A stretch of 64,000 nucleotides of DNA from Micromonospora noduli. GTDB lineage: Bacteria > Actinomycetota > Actinomycetes > Mycobacteriales > Micromonosporaceae. Both the position numbers and the translations under genes were made by a program. Below, in pieces: positions 1 to 7,047 of this stretch (position 1 is the stretch's first letter; each line of letters opens with the position of its first letter). The stretch covers positions 124,001-188,000 of the forward strand of contig NZ_PYAK01000009.1 of the NCBI RefSeq assembly GCF_003264365.1. Reading direction: 5' to 3'. The notes under the pieces are model-generated. The model made no database searches. It had not been told where the DNA came from and saw only the letters and a list, made by a program, of their open reading frames with translations.

Positions 1-761
1 GCGGCCCGAGTGCCGGTGAACAGGTTCTGCTCGCCGCGGTAGGCGCGGGCGGCGAGGGTAGTGATCAGGATCGACGGGGGCCGGTTGTCCGGGTCGTTCG
101 CGAACCGCAGCATGCAGTGCCACTTGAGAACCTGGACGATGCGCTGCAGGGTGCTGCGGACCGTCCAGTCGGGCACGTCGGCAACGTTGTGGTGGCGCTT
201 GGCCTCGACGAGGCTCCGGCCCTGTTCGCAGCGCCGCTTGAACCAGTCGGCGTAGCCGATCGGGTTGCTGTGCTGCCACTCGCGCAGGTTCTGGTCGGTG
301 AGCAGGATGCCCGTGGGCGGGTGCTCGATGTCCGGGATGGTGGGCAGGACGTCGAGGTGGAAGCCATGATCGGGGTACTCGAGGGTCCAGCAGCGGCGGC
401 GGGACTCGCAGGACTTGGGGCCGTCGGTGTGGCCCTGTCGGGTCTTCCACCGCAGGTAGGCGTGGAGCATGTCGCCGAGCAACTGCTTGAGCTGGGCCTG
501 GGTGATGTTCCCCTTGCGCCGCGGCACCCGGCAGACCAGGTCAATGTCGTACTCCCCCGTCCGGGTGCTCGGACGCACCACGGTGCCCAGCCGGAAGGAT
601 CCTTGGGGGTAGATGCGCCAGTCCGGCTCACCGTGTTCGGCCAGCCAGGTGCCGACCTCCTCGTAGCGTTCGACGGCGAGCTGCTGCAGGTGCGGGGAGA
701 TGTCCAGGGTCTCCACCGCCCCGTCGAGGAGCATGGAGAGCATCTGCTCGATGGTGTCCAT
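1..761 (-). CDS. CD-NTase (CBASS cyclic-oligonucleotide synthase), C-terminus beyond window
   Basis: Partial gene: reading starts at an ATG at 761 and stays open to base 1, giving about 253 residues. The N-terminal half carries the nucleotidyltransferase signature QGSFRLGTVV (G54-S55) followed by YDIDLV (D72, D74), the metal-binding GS...DxD pattern of the CD-NTase/SMODS family. CD-NTases make cyclic di- or trinucleotides on phage infection and so switch on a linked effector. The ATG lies 4 nt beyond the stop of the patatin gene, so the two are one operon. The patatin partner fits a CapV-type phospholipase CBASS. Ancillary Cap genes, if any, lie outside the window. Family call is firm; nucleotide product and clade cannot be told. 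Confidence 0.86.
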   Translation of the reverse strand, partial: MDTIEQMLSMLLDGAVETLDISPHLQQLAVERYEEVGTWLAEHGEPDWRIYPQGSFRLGTVVRPSTRTGEYDIDLVCRVPRRKGNITQAQLKQLLGDMLHAYLRWKTRQGHTDGPKSCESRRRCWTLEYPDHGFHLDVLPTIPDIEHPPTGILLTDQNLREWQHSNPIGYADWFKRRCEQGRSLVEAKRHHNVADVPDWTVRSTLQRIVQVLKWHCMLRFANDPDNRPPSILITTLAARAYRGEQNLFTGTRA

Positions 762-765
762 CGCG

Positions 766-1716
766 TCAGTCCTTCTGGGCCGGGTGGTGCGGGACGTACG
801 CCGGCGCGCGGTGGTCGGCGAAGCAGCGGTTGAAGCTCGGGGAGGCGGTGCGGCTCTCGTGGGCCGCCCGGCCGATGAGGTCGTCGGCGTCAACCTTGTC
901 TAGGGCGAGCACCCCGGTTGGCACGGTCGGGTTGAGCCGGAGTACCCGGTCGTTGCTGAGGAAGTGGCGGACCTGCTTGATCGCGCTCTCGCTCTGCGCG
1001 CGCATCAGCACCTCGACCGCGTCCCGAGCCCACGGCAGGAGTCCTCCTCCGTCGAGGCGGCGGCTGCGGTGGCGCATGTCGGTAGTGGTGCCCAGGCTGA
1101 AGACCCGGATCGCGTCCAGCGGCAGGCCGAGCGGCCCGACGGCCTCGGTCAGTGCCACCATCGCCGGGTTGTTCGCCCAGACGCCGCCGTCAACCAGCCG
1201 GGTACCGTCCAGCGGCATGCCGGGCAGATAGGTCGGGGCGGCGGCGGTGGCCATGGCGACGTCGACGGCCCGTTCGCGCCAGTCCCGGGTCAGCTGCGGC
1301 AGGTGCGGGGTGCGGAACAGGTACACGTCGTCGGCGCCCACGTTGTAGGAGGTGATGACGAGCCGCTTGGTGCTCTCGCCGAAGGTCCGCTCGCCCAGAA
1401 CCTCGGTCAGCGCGGCGCGCAGCGGCTCGGCGGCGTACTTGGCCCGCACCAGGTGCCGCAGCCCCCGCAACCGGCTGCGGTCACGGAAGACCCGCGGACC
1501 GAGGTCGGTGTAAAACTCGAGGATCTCGCGAGGTGTCATGCCCAACCCCAGGCCCAACGCGATGATGCCACCGGTCGACGTGCCGGCAATCAGGTCGAAG
1601 TGATCCGTGACCCGGATGTCGAGATCCTCCTCGAGCCGGGCCAGCACAGCTGCGGAGAACATCCCCCGCAACGCCCCGCCGTCCAGCGACAGGATCTGGA
1701 ACCGCTGCGTCGTCAC
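766..1716 (-). CDS. capV: Patatin-like phospholipase, CapV-type CBASS effector
   Basis: 316 residues, GTG start. It shows the full patatin catalytic set: oxyanion-hole motif DGGALRG (residues 12-18), nucleophile elbow GTSTGG (S47) and the catalytic-dyad aspartate in VDGG (D176). In CBASS, CapV is activated by a cyclic nucleotide and degrades the inner membrane, killing the infected cell. The assignment as a CBASS effector rests on tight coupling (4 nt) to the downstream CD-NTase; patatins also occur as lipases with unrelated roles, but the pair is diagnostic. It is transcribed away from the Xre/ImmA gene across a 208-bp divergent region. Confidence 0.88.
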   Translation of the reverse strand: MTTQRFQILSLDGGALRGMFSAAVLARLEEDLDIRVTDHFDLIAGTSTGGIIALGLGLGMTPREILEFYTDLGPRVFRDRSRLRGLRHLVRAKYAAEPLRAALTEVLGERTFGESTKRLVITSYNVGADDVYLFRTPHLPQLTRDWRERAVDVAMATAAAPTYLPGMPLDGTRLVDGGVWANNPAMVALTEAVGPLGLPLDAIRVFSLGTTTDMRHRSRRLDGGGLLPWARDAVEVLMRAQSESAIKQVRHFLSNDRVLRLNPTVPTGVLALDKVDADDLIGRAAHESRTASPSFNRCFADHRAPAYVPHHPAQKD

Positions 1717-1924
1717 CTGCCGCCACCCGGCCTCGTCACCGTCACCGTCACCACCGCGATCTGCCCTCCTCGACGATCATCAACTTACACCTTGTACTTA
1801 ATATCACGACGCTTGCTTCCGCGTGCGCTTCTACACTCGGAAGGTAACTGTTTCGCCGCGCCACCCGGGCACGACGCGCCGGATCAGCCACAATGCGGGA
1901 GTACAAGATCGGGTTGGGAGAGGG

Positions 1925-2956
1925 ATGAGCAGGTCGACGTTCGAACGGGGACGCCTGCGGGTGGCCCGGGAACTCGTCGGGCTCAGCCAGGCTCAACTCG
2001 CTGCCGCCGTCGGCCTGACACCGGCGGCCATCAGCCAGTTCGAGAGCGGCGCAGCACGTCCCAGCGCGGAGAGCGTTCACTCCCTCAGCGCCGCGCTGCA
2101 GGTACCCACCGAGTTCCTCGCCCAGCCGCTGACCGAGACACACGAAGGTTTCTTCAGGTCGCTGCGCCGGACCGCAGTGGTAGACCGCCGTCGCGCAAGA
2201 GCGATCGCCCACGTCGCCCATGATCTAGCCCTCCACGCGACTCAGGCCGGGCACTTCGCCGGCGGCGACGTCCCCCGCATCCCCTCCAGCGGACTCGACG
2301 CTCCCCGCAGCGAGATCGAGCGGATCGCCGACCAGGTCCGCAAGACATGGAACCTCCCCGCCGGCCCGGTCACTGACGTCGTCCGGCTCCTCGAAGGGCA
2401 CGGCATCGCCGTCATCCGACTCCCGCTCGGAACCGCAGACGTCGACGCCTTCTCACTGCCCTTCCCCGACCACCCAGTCGTCGTGCTCGGTACGGACAAG
2501 AATGACCGGGCACGCTCACGCTTCGACGCCGCCCACGAACTCGCCCACCTTGTCCTCCACGGTGAACAAATCTGGGGGATAAAAGAGGTCGAAACACAGG
2601 CGCACCAATTCGCTGCGGCATTCCTCATGCCAGCGGACGAGATCCGAAACCAACTACCAACCACAGTAGATTGGCCCAAGCTATTCGAACTCAAGCGATA
2701 CTGGCAGGTGTCCCTAGCCGCCCTACTCATGCGCGCCCGCACCCTAGGCCGCATGACCGAAAGCACCTACCTCACAGCCATCAAGGCCTCCTCCGCCCGT
2801 GGATGGCGACGCCTCGAACCAGTCCCACTCGGACCACCCGAGACGGCATCACGCCTGCTCAGCTATCTGGAGGCCCCACAGAGCAAGACCGCACGGACAG
2901 CCCTACCGGCCCACATCATCGCCGGCATCACCACCGCCACAACAACTACCGAATAA
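1925..2956 (+). CDS. Xre-family HTH / ImmA-IrrE metallopeptidase
   Basis: 343 residues. An N-terminal HTH_3 domain (about 8-65, with LSQAQLAAAVGLTPAAISQFE) is followed by a COG2856 ImmA/IrrE peptidase domain with zinc motif HELAH (H204, E205, H208). This architecture is common in mobile elements and toxin-antitoxin-like modules, where it acts as a repressor or an anti-repressor protease. Start chosen at the ATG after GGGAGAGGG. The 3' third is visibly richer in A/T codons than the neighbouring genes, a sign of transfer. It is divergent from the CBASS pair, so it could control that operon or belong to the maintenance functions of the element. Confidence 0.85.
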   Translation: MSRSTFERGRLRVARELVGLSQAQLAAAVGLTPAAISQFESGAARPSAESVHSLSAALQVPTEFLAQPLTETHEGFFRSLRRTAVVDRRRARAIAHVAHDLALHATQAGHFAGGDVPRIPSSGLDAPRSEIERIADQVRKTWNLPAGPVTDVVRLLEGHGIAVIRLPLGTADVDAFSLPFPDHPVVVLGTDKNDRARSRFDAAHELAHLVLHGEQIWGIKEVETQAHQFAAAFLMPADEIRNQLPTTVDWPKLFELKRYWQVSLAALLMRARTLGRMTESTYLTAIKASSARGWRRLEPVPLGPPETASRLLSYLEAPQSKTARTALPAHIIAGITTATTTTE

Positions 2957-3032
2957 AGGAAACTGATCTCCAGCAAGCGAGCACAGCACCCATCCGCTGC
3001 GACCCGCACGCAAGGGGCAGAAATAGAGAAAC

Positions 3033-3051
3033 CGCAGGCAGTCAGCCTGCG
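3033..3051. terminator. GC hairpin between ImmA gene and att site
   Basis: Perfect 7-bp stem CGCAGGC / GCCTGCG with a 5-nt AGTCA loop, 76 nt after the ImmA stop. There is no U-tract on the plus side; on the minus strand it is followed by a T-rich stretch. It could end either transcript or be an accessory structure of the att site. Confidence 0.35.
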
Positions 3052-3059
3052 CACAAAAA

Positions 3060-3090
3060 TAGAGCACCGGTTTAGGAAACCGATGCTCTA
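3060..3090. other. Putative recombinase core (att) site in anticodon arm of tRNA-Arg
   Basis: Two inverted 14-bp arms, TAGAGCACCGGTTT (3060-3073) and AAACCGATGCTCTA (3077-3090), differ at one position and flank AGG, the complement of the CCU anticodon. One arm is genuine tRNA sequence; the other is an inverted copy where the tRNA 3' half should be. Inverted core sites around a short centre are the usual layout of a tyrosine-recombinase crossover site. AAATAGAG occurs twice alongside (3021-3028 and 3057-3064), possibly arm-type sites. No integrase is in the window. Confidence 0.5.
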
Positions 3091-3109
3091 TCCCCTGAGC
3101 TACGGGGGC
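3061..3109 (-). pseudogene. Truncated tRNA-Arg (CCU), 5' half only
   Basis: On the minus strand the sequence starts GCCCCCG (acceptor 5' strand), TA, a D-arm GCTC-AGGGGATA-GAGC, and an anticodon arm with loop TTCCTAA (anticodon CCT, Arg AGG). After the anticodon stem it diverges: no T-arm GGTTCRA and no complementary CGGGGGC acceptor strand follow. It therefore cannot fold as a tRNA here. The intact copy is expected at the far end of the element, left of the window, or elsewhere in the genome. Confidence 0.7.
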
Positions 3110-3132
3110 GCGAGGGCCCAGTCTAGCGACCC

Positions 3133-3162
3133 GGGCGTCCAGCTGGGGTGGCAGGGAGCGGC
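3133..3162. repeat. 30-bp imperfect direct repeat, copy 1
   Basis: Matches 5422-5451 in 27 of 30 positions on the same strand (core GGGGTGGCAG). The two copies bracket the CGNR regulator and MFS pump genes. The rest of 3110-3309 shows no gene. Confidence 0.5.
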
Positions 3163-3309
3163 AGGCGTTCACCCCGCCACCCGGACGCCTGTTGTCCCAG
3201 CACAGGGCGACAACCCGACGGGACGCCAGTGGAACCGACATGAGGTCAGCACCCGTCCGCTGCCGTCGGCAACTCGCCACGCACACCATCGATCACCATC
3301 GTCGACCGG

Positions 3310-3960
3310 CTACGAGCTGGCGGGCCGGGCGGCACGGCGACGCTCGGTGAGTCGTCGCGCCTTCACCGCGTTGCCGCAGTCCGCCATGCGGCACCAGCGG
3401 CGGGAACCGTTGCGGCTCTGATCGAGGAACAGCCAGCCACAGCCCCCTTCGAGCACCGGGCAGCGGCGCACCCGGGTCAGGTCGGCCGTCAGCATGACGT
3501 CGAGGGCGGCCTCGGCGATCCGGTCCGGCACCAGCATGGCCGGCACCGTGCCGTAGGCCAGCCGCACCCGGGACGAGTCGAGCACGAATCTCGCTCGGGC
3601 GGCCGCGCCGGACCAGCGCTGATGCAGAGCGACCAGCGCGGCACCGGCGGCGATGGGGTCACCCGCCGTACCACCGTCCGTGTCGGTGATCGTCGCAAGC
3701 AGCACAAGATGGAGGCCCTCACGGATGTCCCGCACGGCGGCCAGTCCCGCGTGCGCCGCCGCGGGCTCCTCGCGCCACGCCCACCCCACCTGGTCGGCCT
3801 CCGCGTCACTGACCACGCCCACCCGGACCGACCAGCGCAGCAGGGCGGAACTGTCGGTCAGGAAATCGTGCGGCGGCTCGCCCCCTCGCTCCAGCGTGTT
3901 GGCCAGATCGAGTGCCGGGTGGCCGCCGACCAACGGTAGCTGGCACACGTCGAGTGGCAT
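3310..3960 (-). CDS. CGNR zinc-finger (ABATE-domain) transcriptional regulator
   Basis: 216 residues from the ATG at 3960. The N-terminal part (LPLVGGHPALDLANTL) is the ABATE/DUF1470 domain. The C-terminal 45 residues hold a CGNR zinc finger: C in VRRCPV, then RRWCRMADCGNAVKARR. The family is thought to bind DNA, with a stress- or ligand-sensing N-terminal domain; the specific ligand is unknown. It is divergent from an MFS efflux pump with 194 bp between, so local control of the pump is a reasonable inference. An upstream in-frame start (4053) would add 31 residues of low similarity to the family and was not used. Confidence 0.8.
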   Translation of the reverse strand: MPLDVCQLPLVGGHPALDLANTLERGGEPPHDFLTDSSALLRWSVRVGVVSDAEADQVGWAWREEPAAAHAGLAAVRDIREGLHLVLLATITDTDGGTAGDPIAAGAALVALHQRWSGAAARARFVLDSSRVRLAYGTVPAMLVPDRIAEAALDVMLTADLTRVRRCPVLEGGCGWLFLDQSRNGSRRWCRMADCGNAVKARRLTERRRAARPASS

Positions 3961-4154
3961 ACCGACGATGCTACCACCTACACCGTCCACGACGGTTACT
4001 CCCCGTCTAGTCCGGGAGTCGGCGTGACGCGCCTGGCCTAAACACCGGCGCAAGGATAGGGATCGGCAGCGAGAGATGCCTAAGCACCTATGCTACCGTC
4101 AAAGCCCAGTTAGCCGGAATCATTGACGGACGTCCAGGATCTGGGAGGCAGCCA

Positions 4155-5399
4155 ATGGTGCATGAACGACGCGCGGTCTATGCCCTCGCCGCTTTGTCCG
4201 CCGCCACCTTCTGTTACGTCACCACCGAGGTGCTTCCAATCGGGTTGCTCACGCTGATCGCGCCAGACCTGGGACGCTCCAGGTCCGAGGCCGGCCTGCT
4301 GGTGACCGGGTACGCCGTGGTGGTCATGGTTGTGGCACTCCCCCTGACCCGGGTCACTCGGCGTGTGCCCCGACGCCCGCTGCTCGCCGGCGCCCTCGGT
4401 GTGTTCGCCGCGGCGACGGCGGTGTCGGCCTTCGCAACCTCCTATGAGGTGTTGCTCGCCGCGCGGCTGGTGTCCGCCACCACCAACGGTGTCTTCTGGG
4501 CGGTGGTGTTCCCGGTGGCGATCTCGATGTTCCCCGCGAACATCCGAGGCCGCATCGTGGCTCGACTGTCGATCGGTAACGCCCTCGGCCCGGTCCTCGG
4601 CGTGCCGCTGAGCACCTGGTTGGGCGGGCAGGCCGGATGGCGGGCCGCCTTCGTCGCGATGGCCGTCTTCGGGTTCGTCGCCTGCGTCGCGGTCGCCCTG
4701 CTCCTACCGAGCGTCACACCGCAACAGAGTGCGGGAGACATCGGGCCGATGCCGGATCGGCACCGCTTCGTCGTGCTCCTCGTCGCGACCATTCTCGCGG
4801 TCACCGGCGCCATGGGCGCGTTCACCTACATGACCGTCTTCCTCCTCGACGTCAGCGGGTTCACCGCAGCGTCTCTCGGCCTGCTGCTCTTCGTCCAGGG
4901 CTCGTTCGGTGTCGCCGGCACCTGGGCGGTCGGCCGGGTCCTGGACCGCTTTCCGCTCGGTGTCGTGCTGGTTCTACTCGGGCTCCTCACCGCCGCGATG
5001 CTCGGCCTCTACGGAGTCGGCGCGAGCAAGGTATTGACGATCCCGTTGCTAGCCGTGGCGGGGATGTCGTTCAGTTCGCTGATCGCGGGAATCCAGCACC
5101 GTGTCATGCAGGTGGCCCCGTCGACCACAGACATGGCGTCGGCCAGCCTCAGCGTCGCCTTCAACTTCGGCCTCGCGGCTGGCTCGTTGATCGGCGCGGG
5201 CCTGCTGGCGACGGCCGGGGTGCGCGTCATTCCATTGTTCGGTGGCCTGCTGACGGCCGTGGCGATCGCGTTGCTCGCCGGCCACGAGACGTCCCGCGGG
5301 AGAGGGAGGAACCACAAGCCCGACCACAGCAGTTGGTCGGTACGGCCGACCCGCAGCCGCAATGCCGAGAAGCCACAGGCCACCAGCGTGCGGACGTAG
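4155..5399 (+). CDS. MFS drug-efflux transporter (Cmx/AraJ-like)
   Basis: 414 residues with about 12 hydrophobic segments and the family's early motif VTTEVLPIGLL in TM1, typical of the DHA1 sub-family that includes chloramphenicol and sugar efflux proteins. ATG preceded by GGGAGGC. A basic, hydrophilic C-terminal tail of about 35 residues follows the last helix. The divergent CGNR gene is the probable regulator. The intergenic region holds ATGCTACC twice in the same orientation (3968-3975 and 4090-4097), and TATGCT at 4089-4094 is a possible -10. Substrate not predictable. Confidence 0.83.
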   Translation: MVHERRAVYALAALSAATFCYVTTEVLPIGLLTLIAPDLGRSRSEAGLLVTGYAVVVMVVALPLTRVTRRVPRRPLLAGALGVFAAATAVSAFATSYEVLLAARLVSATTNGVFWAVVFPVAISMFPANIRGRIVARLSIGNALGPVLGVPLSTWLGGQAGWRAAFVAMAVFGFVACVAVALLLPSVTPQQSAGDIGPMPDRHRFVVLLVATILAVTGAMGAFTYMTVFLLDVSGFTAASLGLLLFVQGSFGVAGTWAVGRVLDRFPLGVVLVLLGLLTAAMLGLYGVGASKVLTIPLLAVAGMSFSSLIAGIQHRVMQVAPSTTDMASASLSVAFNFGLAAGSLIGAGLLATAGVRVIPLFGGLLTAVAIALLAGHETSRGRGRNHKPDHSSWSVRPTRSRNAEKPQATSVRT

Positions 5400-5421
5400 A
5401 CGGGCGGCGCGAGCGCGACCT

Positions 5422-5451
5422 GGGCGTTCAGCCGGGGTGGCAGAGAGCGGC
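5422..5451. repeat. 30-bp imperfect direct repeat, copy 2
   Basis: Second copy of the element at 3133-3162 (three mismatches), directly after the MFS gene. With copy 1 it brackets a 2.3-kb segment. Confidence 0.5.
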
Positions 5452-5480
5452 CCGGCGCGGAGGGTGGTCCTCCGCGCCGG
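5452..5480. terminator. Bidirectional terminator hairpin
   Basis: Perfect 12-bp stem CCGGCGCGGAGG / CCTCCGCGCCGG with a 5-nt loop, between the convergent ends of the MFS gene and the cellulase gene (stop at 5500). Confidence 0.75.
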
Positions 5481-5499
5481 ACCGTCGCATCGGCTGGGG

Positions 5500-6888
5500 T
5501 CAGCTGGTCACGCAGTCGGCCAACACGCCCGGGCCGGTGCCGGTGCCCTGGAAGCCGAAGGTGGTCGACTGCCGGCCGAGGACCCGTCCGTTGTAGCTCA
5601 CGTTGGTGAACCCTACGGTCCCGCTGGTGCCGCTGACCTGCGCGTTCCAGGCGCTGGTGACCGCGCCGCCGGGCAGCGGGACGGTCACGGTCCAGCCGTT
5701 GATGTCCGACTTGCCGGCGGTGACCGTCACGCTCGCGGTGAAACCGCCAGCCCACTGGTTGACCGCGATCGACGCGTAGCAGCCGTCACCGGCCGGCGGA
5801 GTGGTGTTCGGCGGAGGGGTGGTCGGCGGCGTGGTCGTCGGCGGAGGGGTGGTCGGCGGCGTGGTCGTCGGCGGCGGCGTCGTCGGCGGGGTGGTGGTGG
5901 GCGGGTTGGGCGCGCCGTTGGCCAGGCTGAAGGCCAGCTCGGGCTGGAACGAACCGGCCGTGAAGCGGCAGCCGTCCGCCTCCCCCGGCGGCTTCACCCA
6001 CAGGTACGCGTCGATGTTGCCATCGCCGGTGTTGGTCGTCGGGTACTGCCCGATGCGCCGGTCGGTGTTGTCGTCGCCGCACCAGTCCCCGCTGGCGCCC
6101 CCGTTACGGCTGGTGTCGATGACCTGGCGCTTGCCCGAGATCCCCATGCCGTTGAGGGCGGAGATGACCGCCCGGCCGAAGTTCGCCTCGCTGGAGGTGG
6201 AGTTGTAGTTCGACACGTTGGTGAAGAAGCCGTCGGCGTACTGCACGCCGGCCGCGCGGAGCCGGTTCGCCGTCTCACCCGCGCTGTTCCAGGTGGAGTG
6301 GCCGCCGTCGAGGTACACCTTGGCGTTGGGGTTGCCCGACTTGATGGTCCGGGTGGCCGTCGAGATCGCCTGGTTGCGTGCGTTGATCTCGGCGGCGCTC
6401 AGGCACGTCAGCAGAGCGAGCGAGTCGGTTTCCAGGATGATGATGACGGTCTGGTTGCCCAGTCCCCTGGCGAAGTTGGACACCCACGTCTGGTACTGGT
6501 TGAGGTCCGGCGCCCCACCGGCGCTGGCCCCGCCGCAGTCCCGGTTGGTGATCTCGTAGACGGCCAGAACCGGGATCTGCTGCGCCGCGTTGGCGGCGCC
6601 GATGAAACCGGAGACCTCGGACTGCACGGTCGAGGGGTTGAAGTTGGCGAACCAGCGCGCCTGCGGCTGACTCGCGATCTTGTCGCGGATGACGGCCGTA
6701 CGTGAGTCGCCGGGGTTGGCGGCCACCCAGCGGACGACGGCCGAGCTCGGGTCACGGTAGAGCGACCCGGACAGCGTGCCGGCGGAGGCGCTGCTGACGG
6801 CGAGGCAGACGCCGACGGCGGTGGCGCCCGCGACGGCCGCCACGCTGATGGCCGCCGATCTGCGGCGGAGCGAGGAGAGGATAGCCAC
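5500..6888 (-). CDS. Secreted GH6 cellulase with C-terminal CBM2
   Basis: 462 residues. A signal peptide (RRRSAAISVAAVAGA... to ASAG) is followed by a GH6 domain with YEITNRDCGG and LETDSLALL, the positions of the catalytic aspartates, and YLDGGHSTW and WVKPPGEADG near the substrate cleft. A Pro-Thr linker of about 50 residues follows, then a CBM2 cellulose-binding domain starting near DGCYASIAVNQW. GH6 enzymes cut beta-1,4-glucan by inversion. The GTG at 6888 is preferred over the one at 6909 because GGAGG lies 9 nt before it. A CebR-type operator lies 41 bp upstream. Confidence 0.9.
   Translation of the reverse strand: MAILSSLRRRSAAISVAAVAGATAVGVCLAVSSASAGTLSGSLYRDPSSAVVRWVAANPGDSRTAVIRDKIASQPQARWFANFNPSTVQSEVSGFIGAANAAQQIPVLAVYEITNRDCGGASAGGAPDLNQYQTWVSNFARGLGNQTVIIILETDSLALLTCLSAAEINARNQAISTATRTIKSGNPNAKVYLDGGHSTWNSAGETANRLRAAGVQYADGFFTNVSNYNSTSSEANFGRAVISALNGMGISGKRQVIDTSRNGGASGDWCGDDNTDRRIGQYPTTNTGDGNIDAYLWVKPPGEADGCRFTAGSFQPELAFSLANGAPNPPTTTPPTTPPPTTTPPTTPPPTTTPPTTPPPNTTPPAGDGCYASIAVNQWAGGFTASVTVTAGKSDINGWTVTVPLPGGAVTSAWNAQVSGTSGTVGFTNVSYNGRVLGRQSTTFGFQGTGTGPGVLADCVTS
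5811..5900. repeat. 30-bp tandem repeat coding for Pro-Thr linker
   Basis: 5811-5840 and 5841-5870 are identical; 5871-5900 is a degenerate third unit. In frame they encode the PPTTTPPTTP linker between GH6 and CBM2. Length variation between strains is likely. Confidence 0.85.
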
Positions 6889-6928
6889 GACGTGTTGCCT
6901 CCAGATCACATAGATGTATCTAAGTTCA

Positions 6929-6942
6929 TGGGAGCGTTCCCA
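6929..6942. promoter_or_regulatory. CebR-type operator
   Basis: TGGGAGCGTTCCCA differs by one base from the 14-bp CebR palindrome TGGGAGCGCTCCCA that controls cellulose-utilisation genes in Streptomyces. It lies just upstream of the cellulase gene, as expected for cellobiose-relieved repression. Confidence 0.75.
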
Positions 6943-7047
6943 TGGACGTTAGCGGAGGCGCGCACCGCTGCCAAGGTGTGAACGCTCGTCGATGAGCCAG
7001 ATGCCCGTGTTTGGAGGTCCGTGTCTGGGTGTCCAACTGGTCGGCAG

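Noticed and set aside
117-833. 238-residue plus-strand frame and 188-residue minus-strand frame over the CD-NTase
   Set aside because: Low-complexity shadow frames. The frame from 761 on the minus strand has the real GS...DxD motif and no stop to the window edge.
3061-3109. Functional tRNA-Arg
   Set aside because: No T-arm and no 3' acceptor strand downstream; only the 5' half is present.
5811-5900. Tandem 30-bp repeat as a possible CRISPR
   Set aside because: Contiguous units without spacers, in frame with the Pro-Thr linker of the cellulase.
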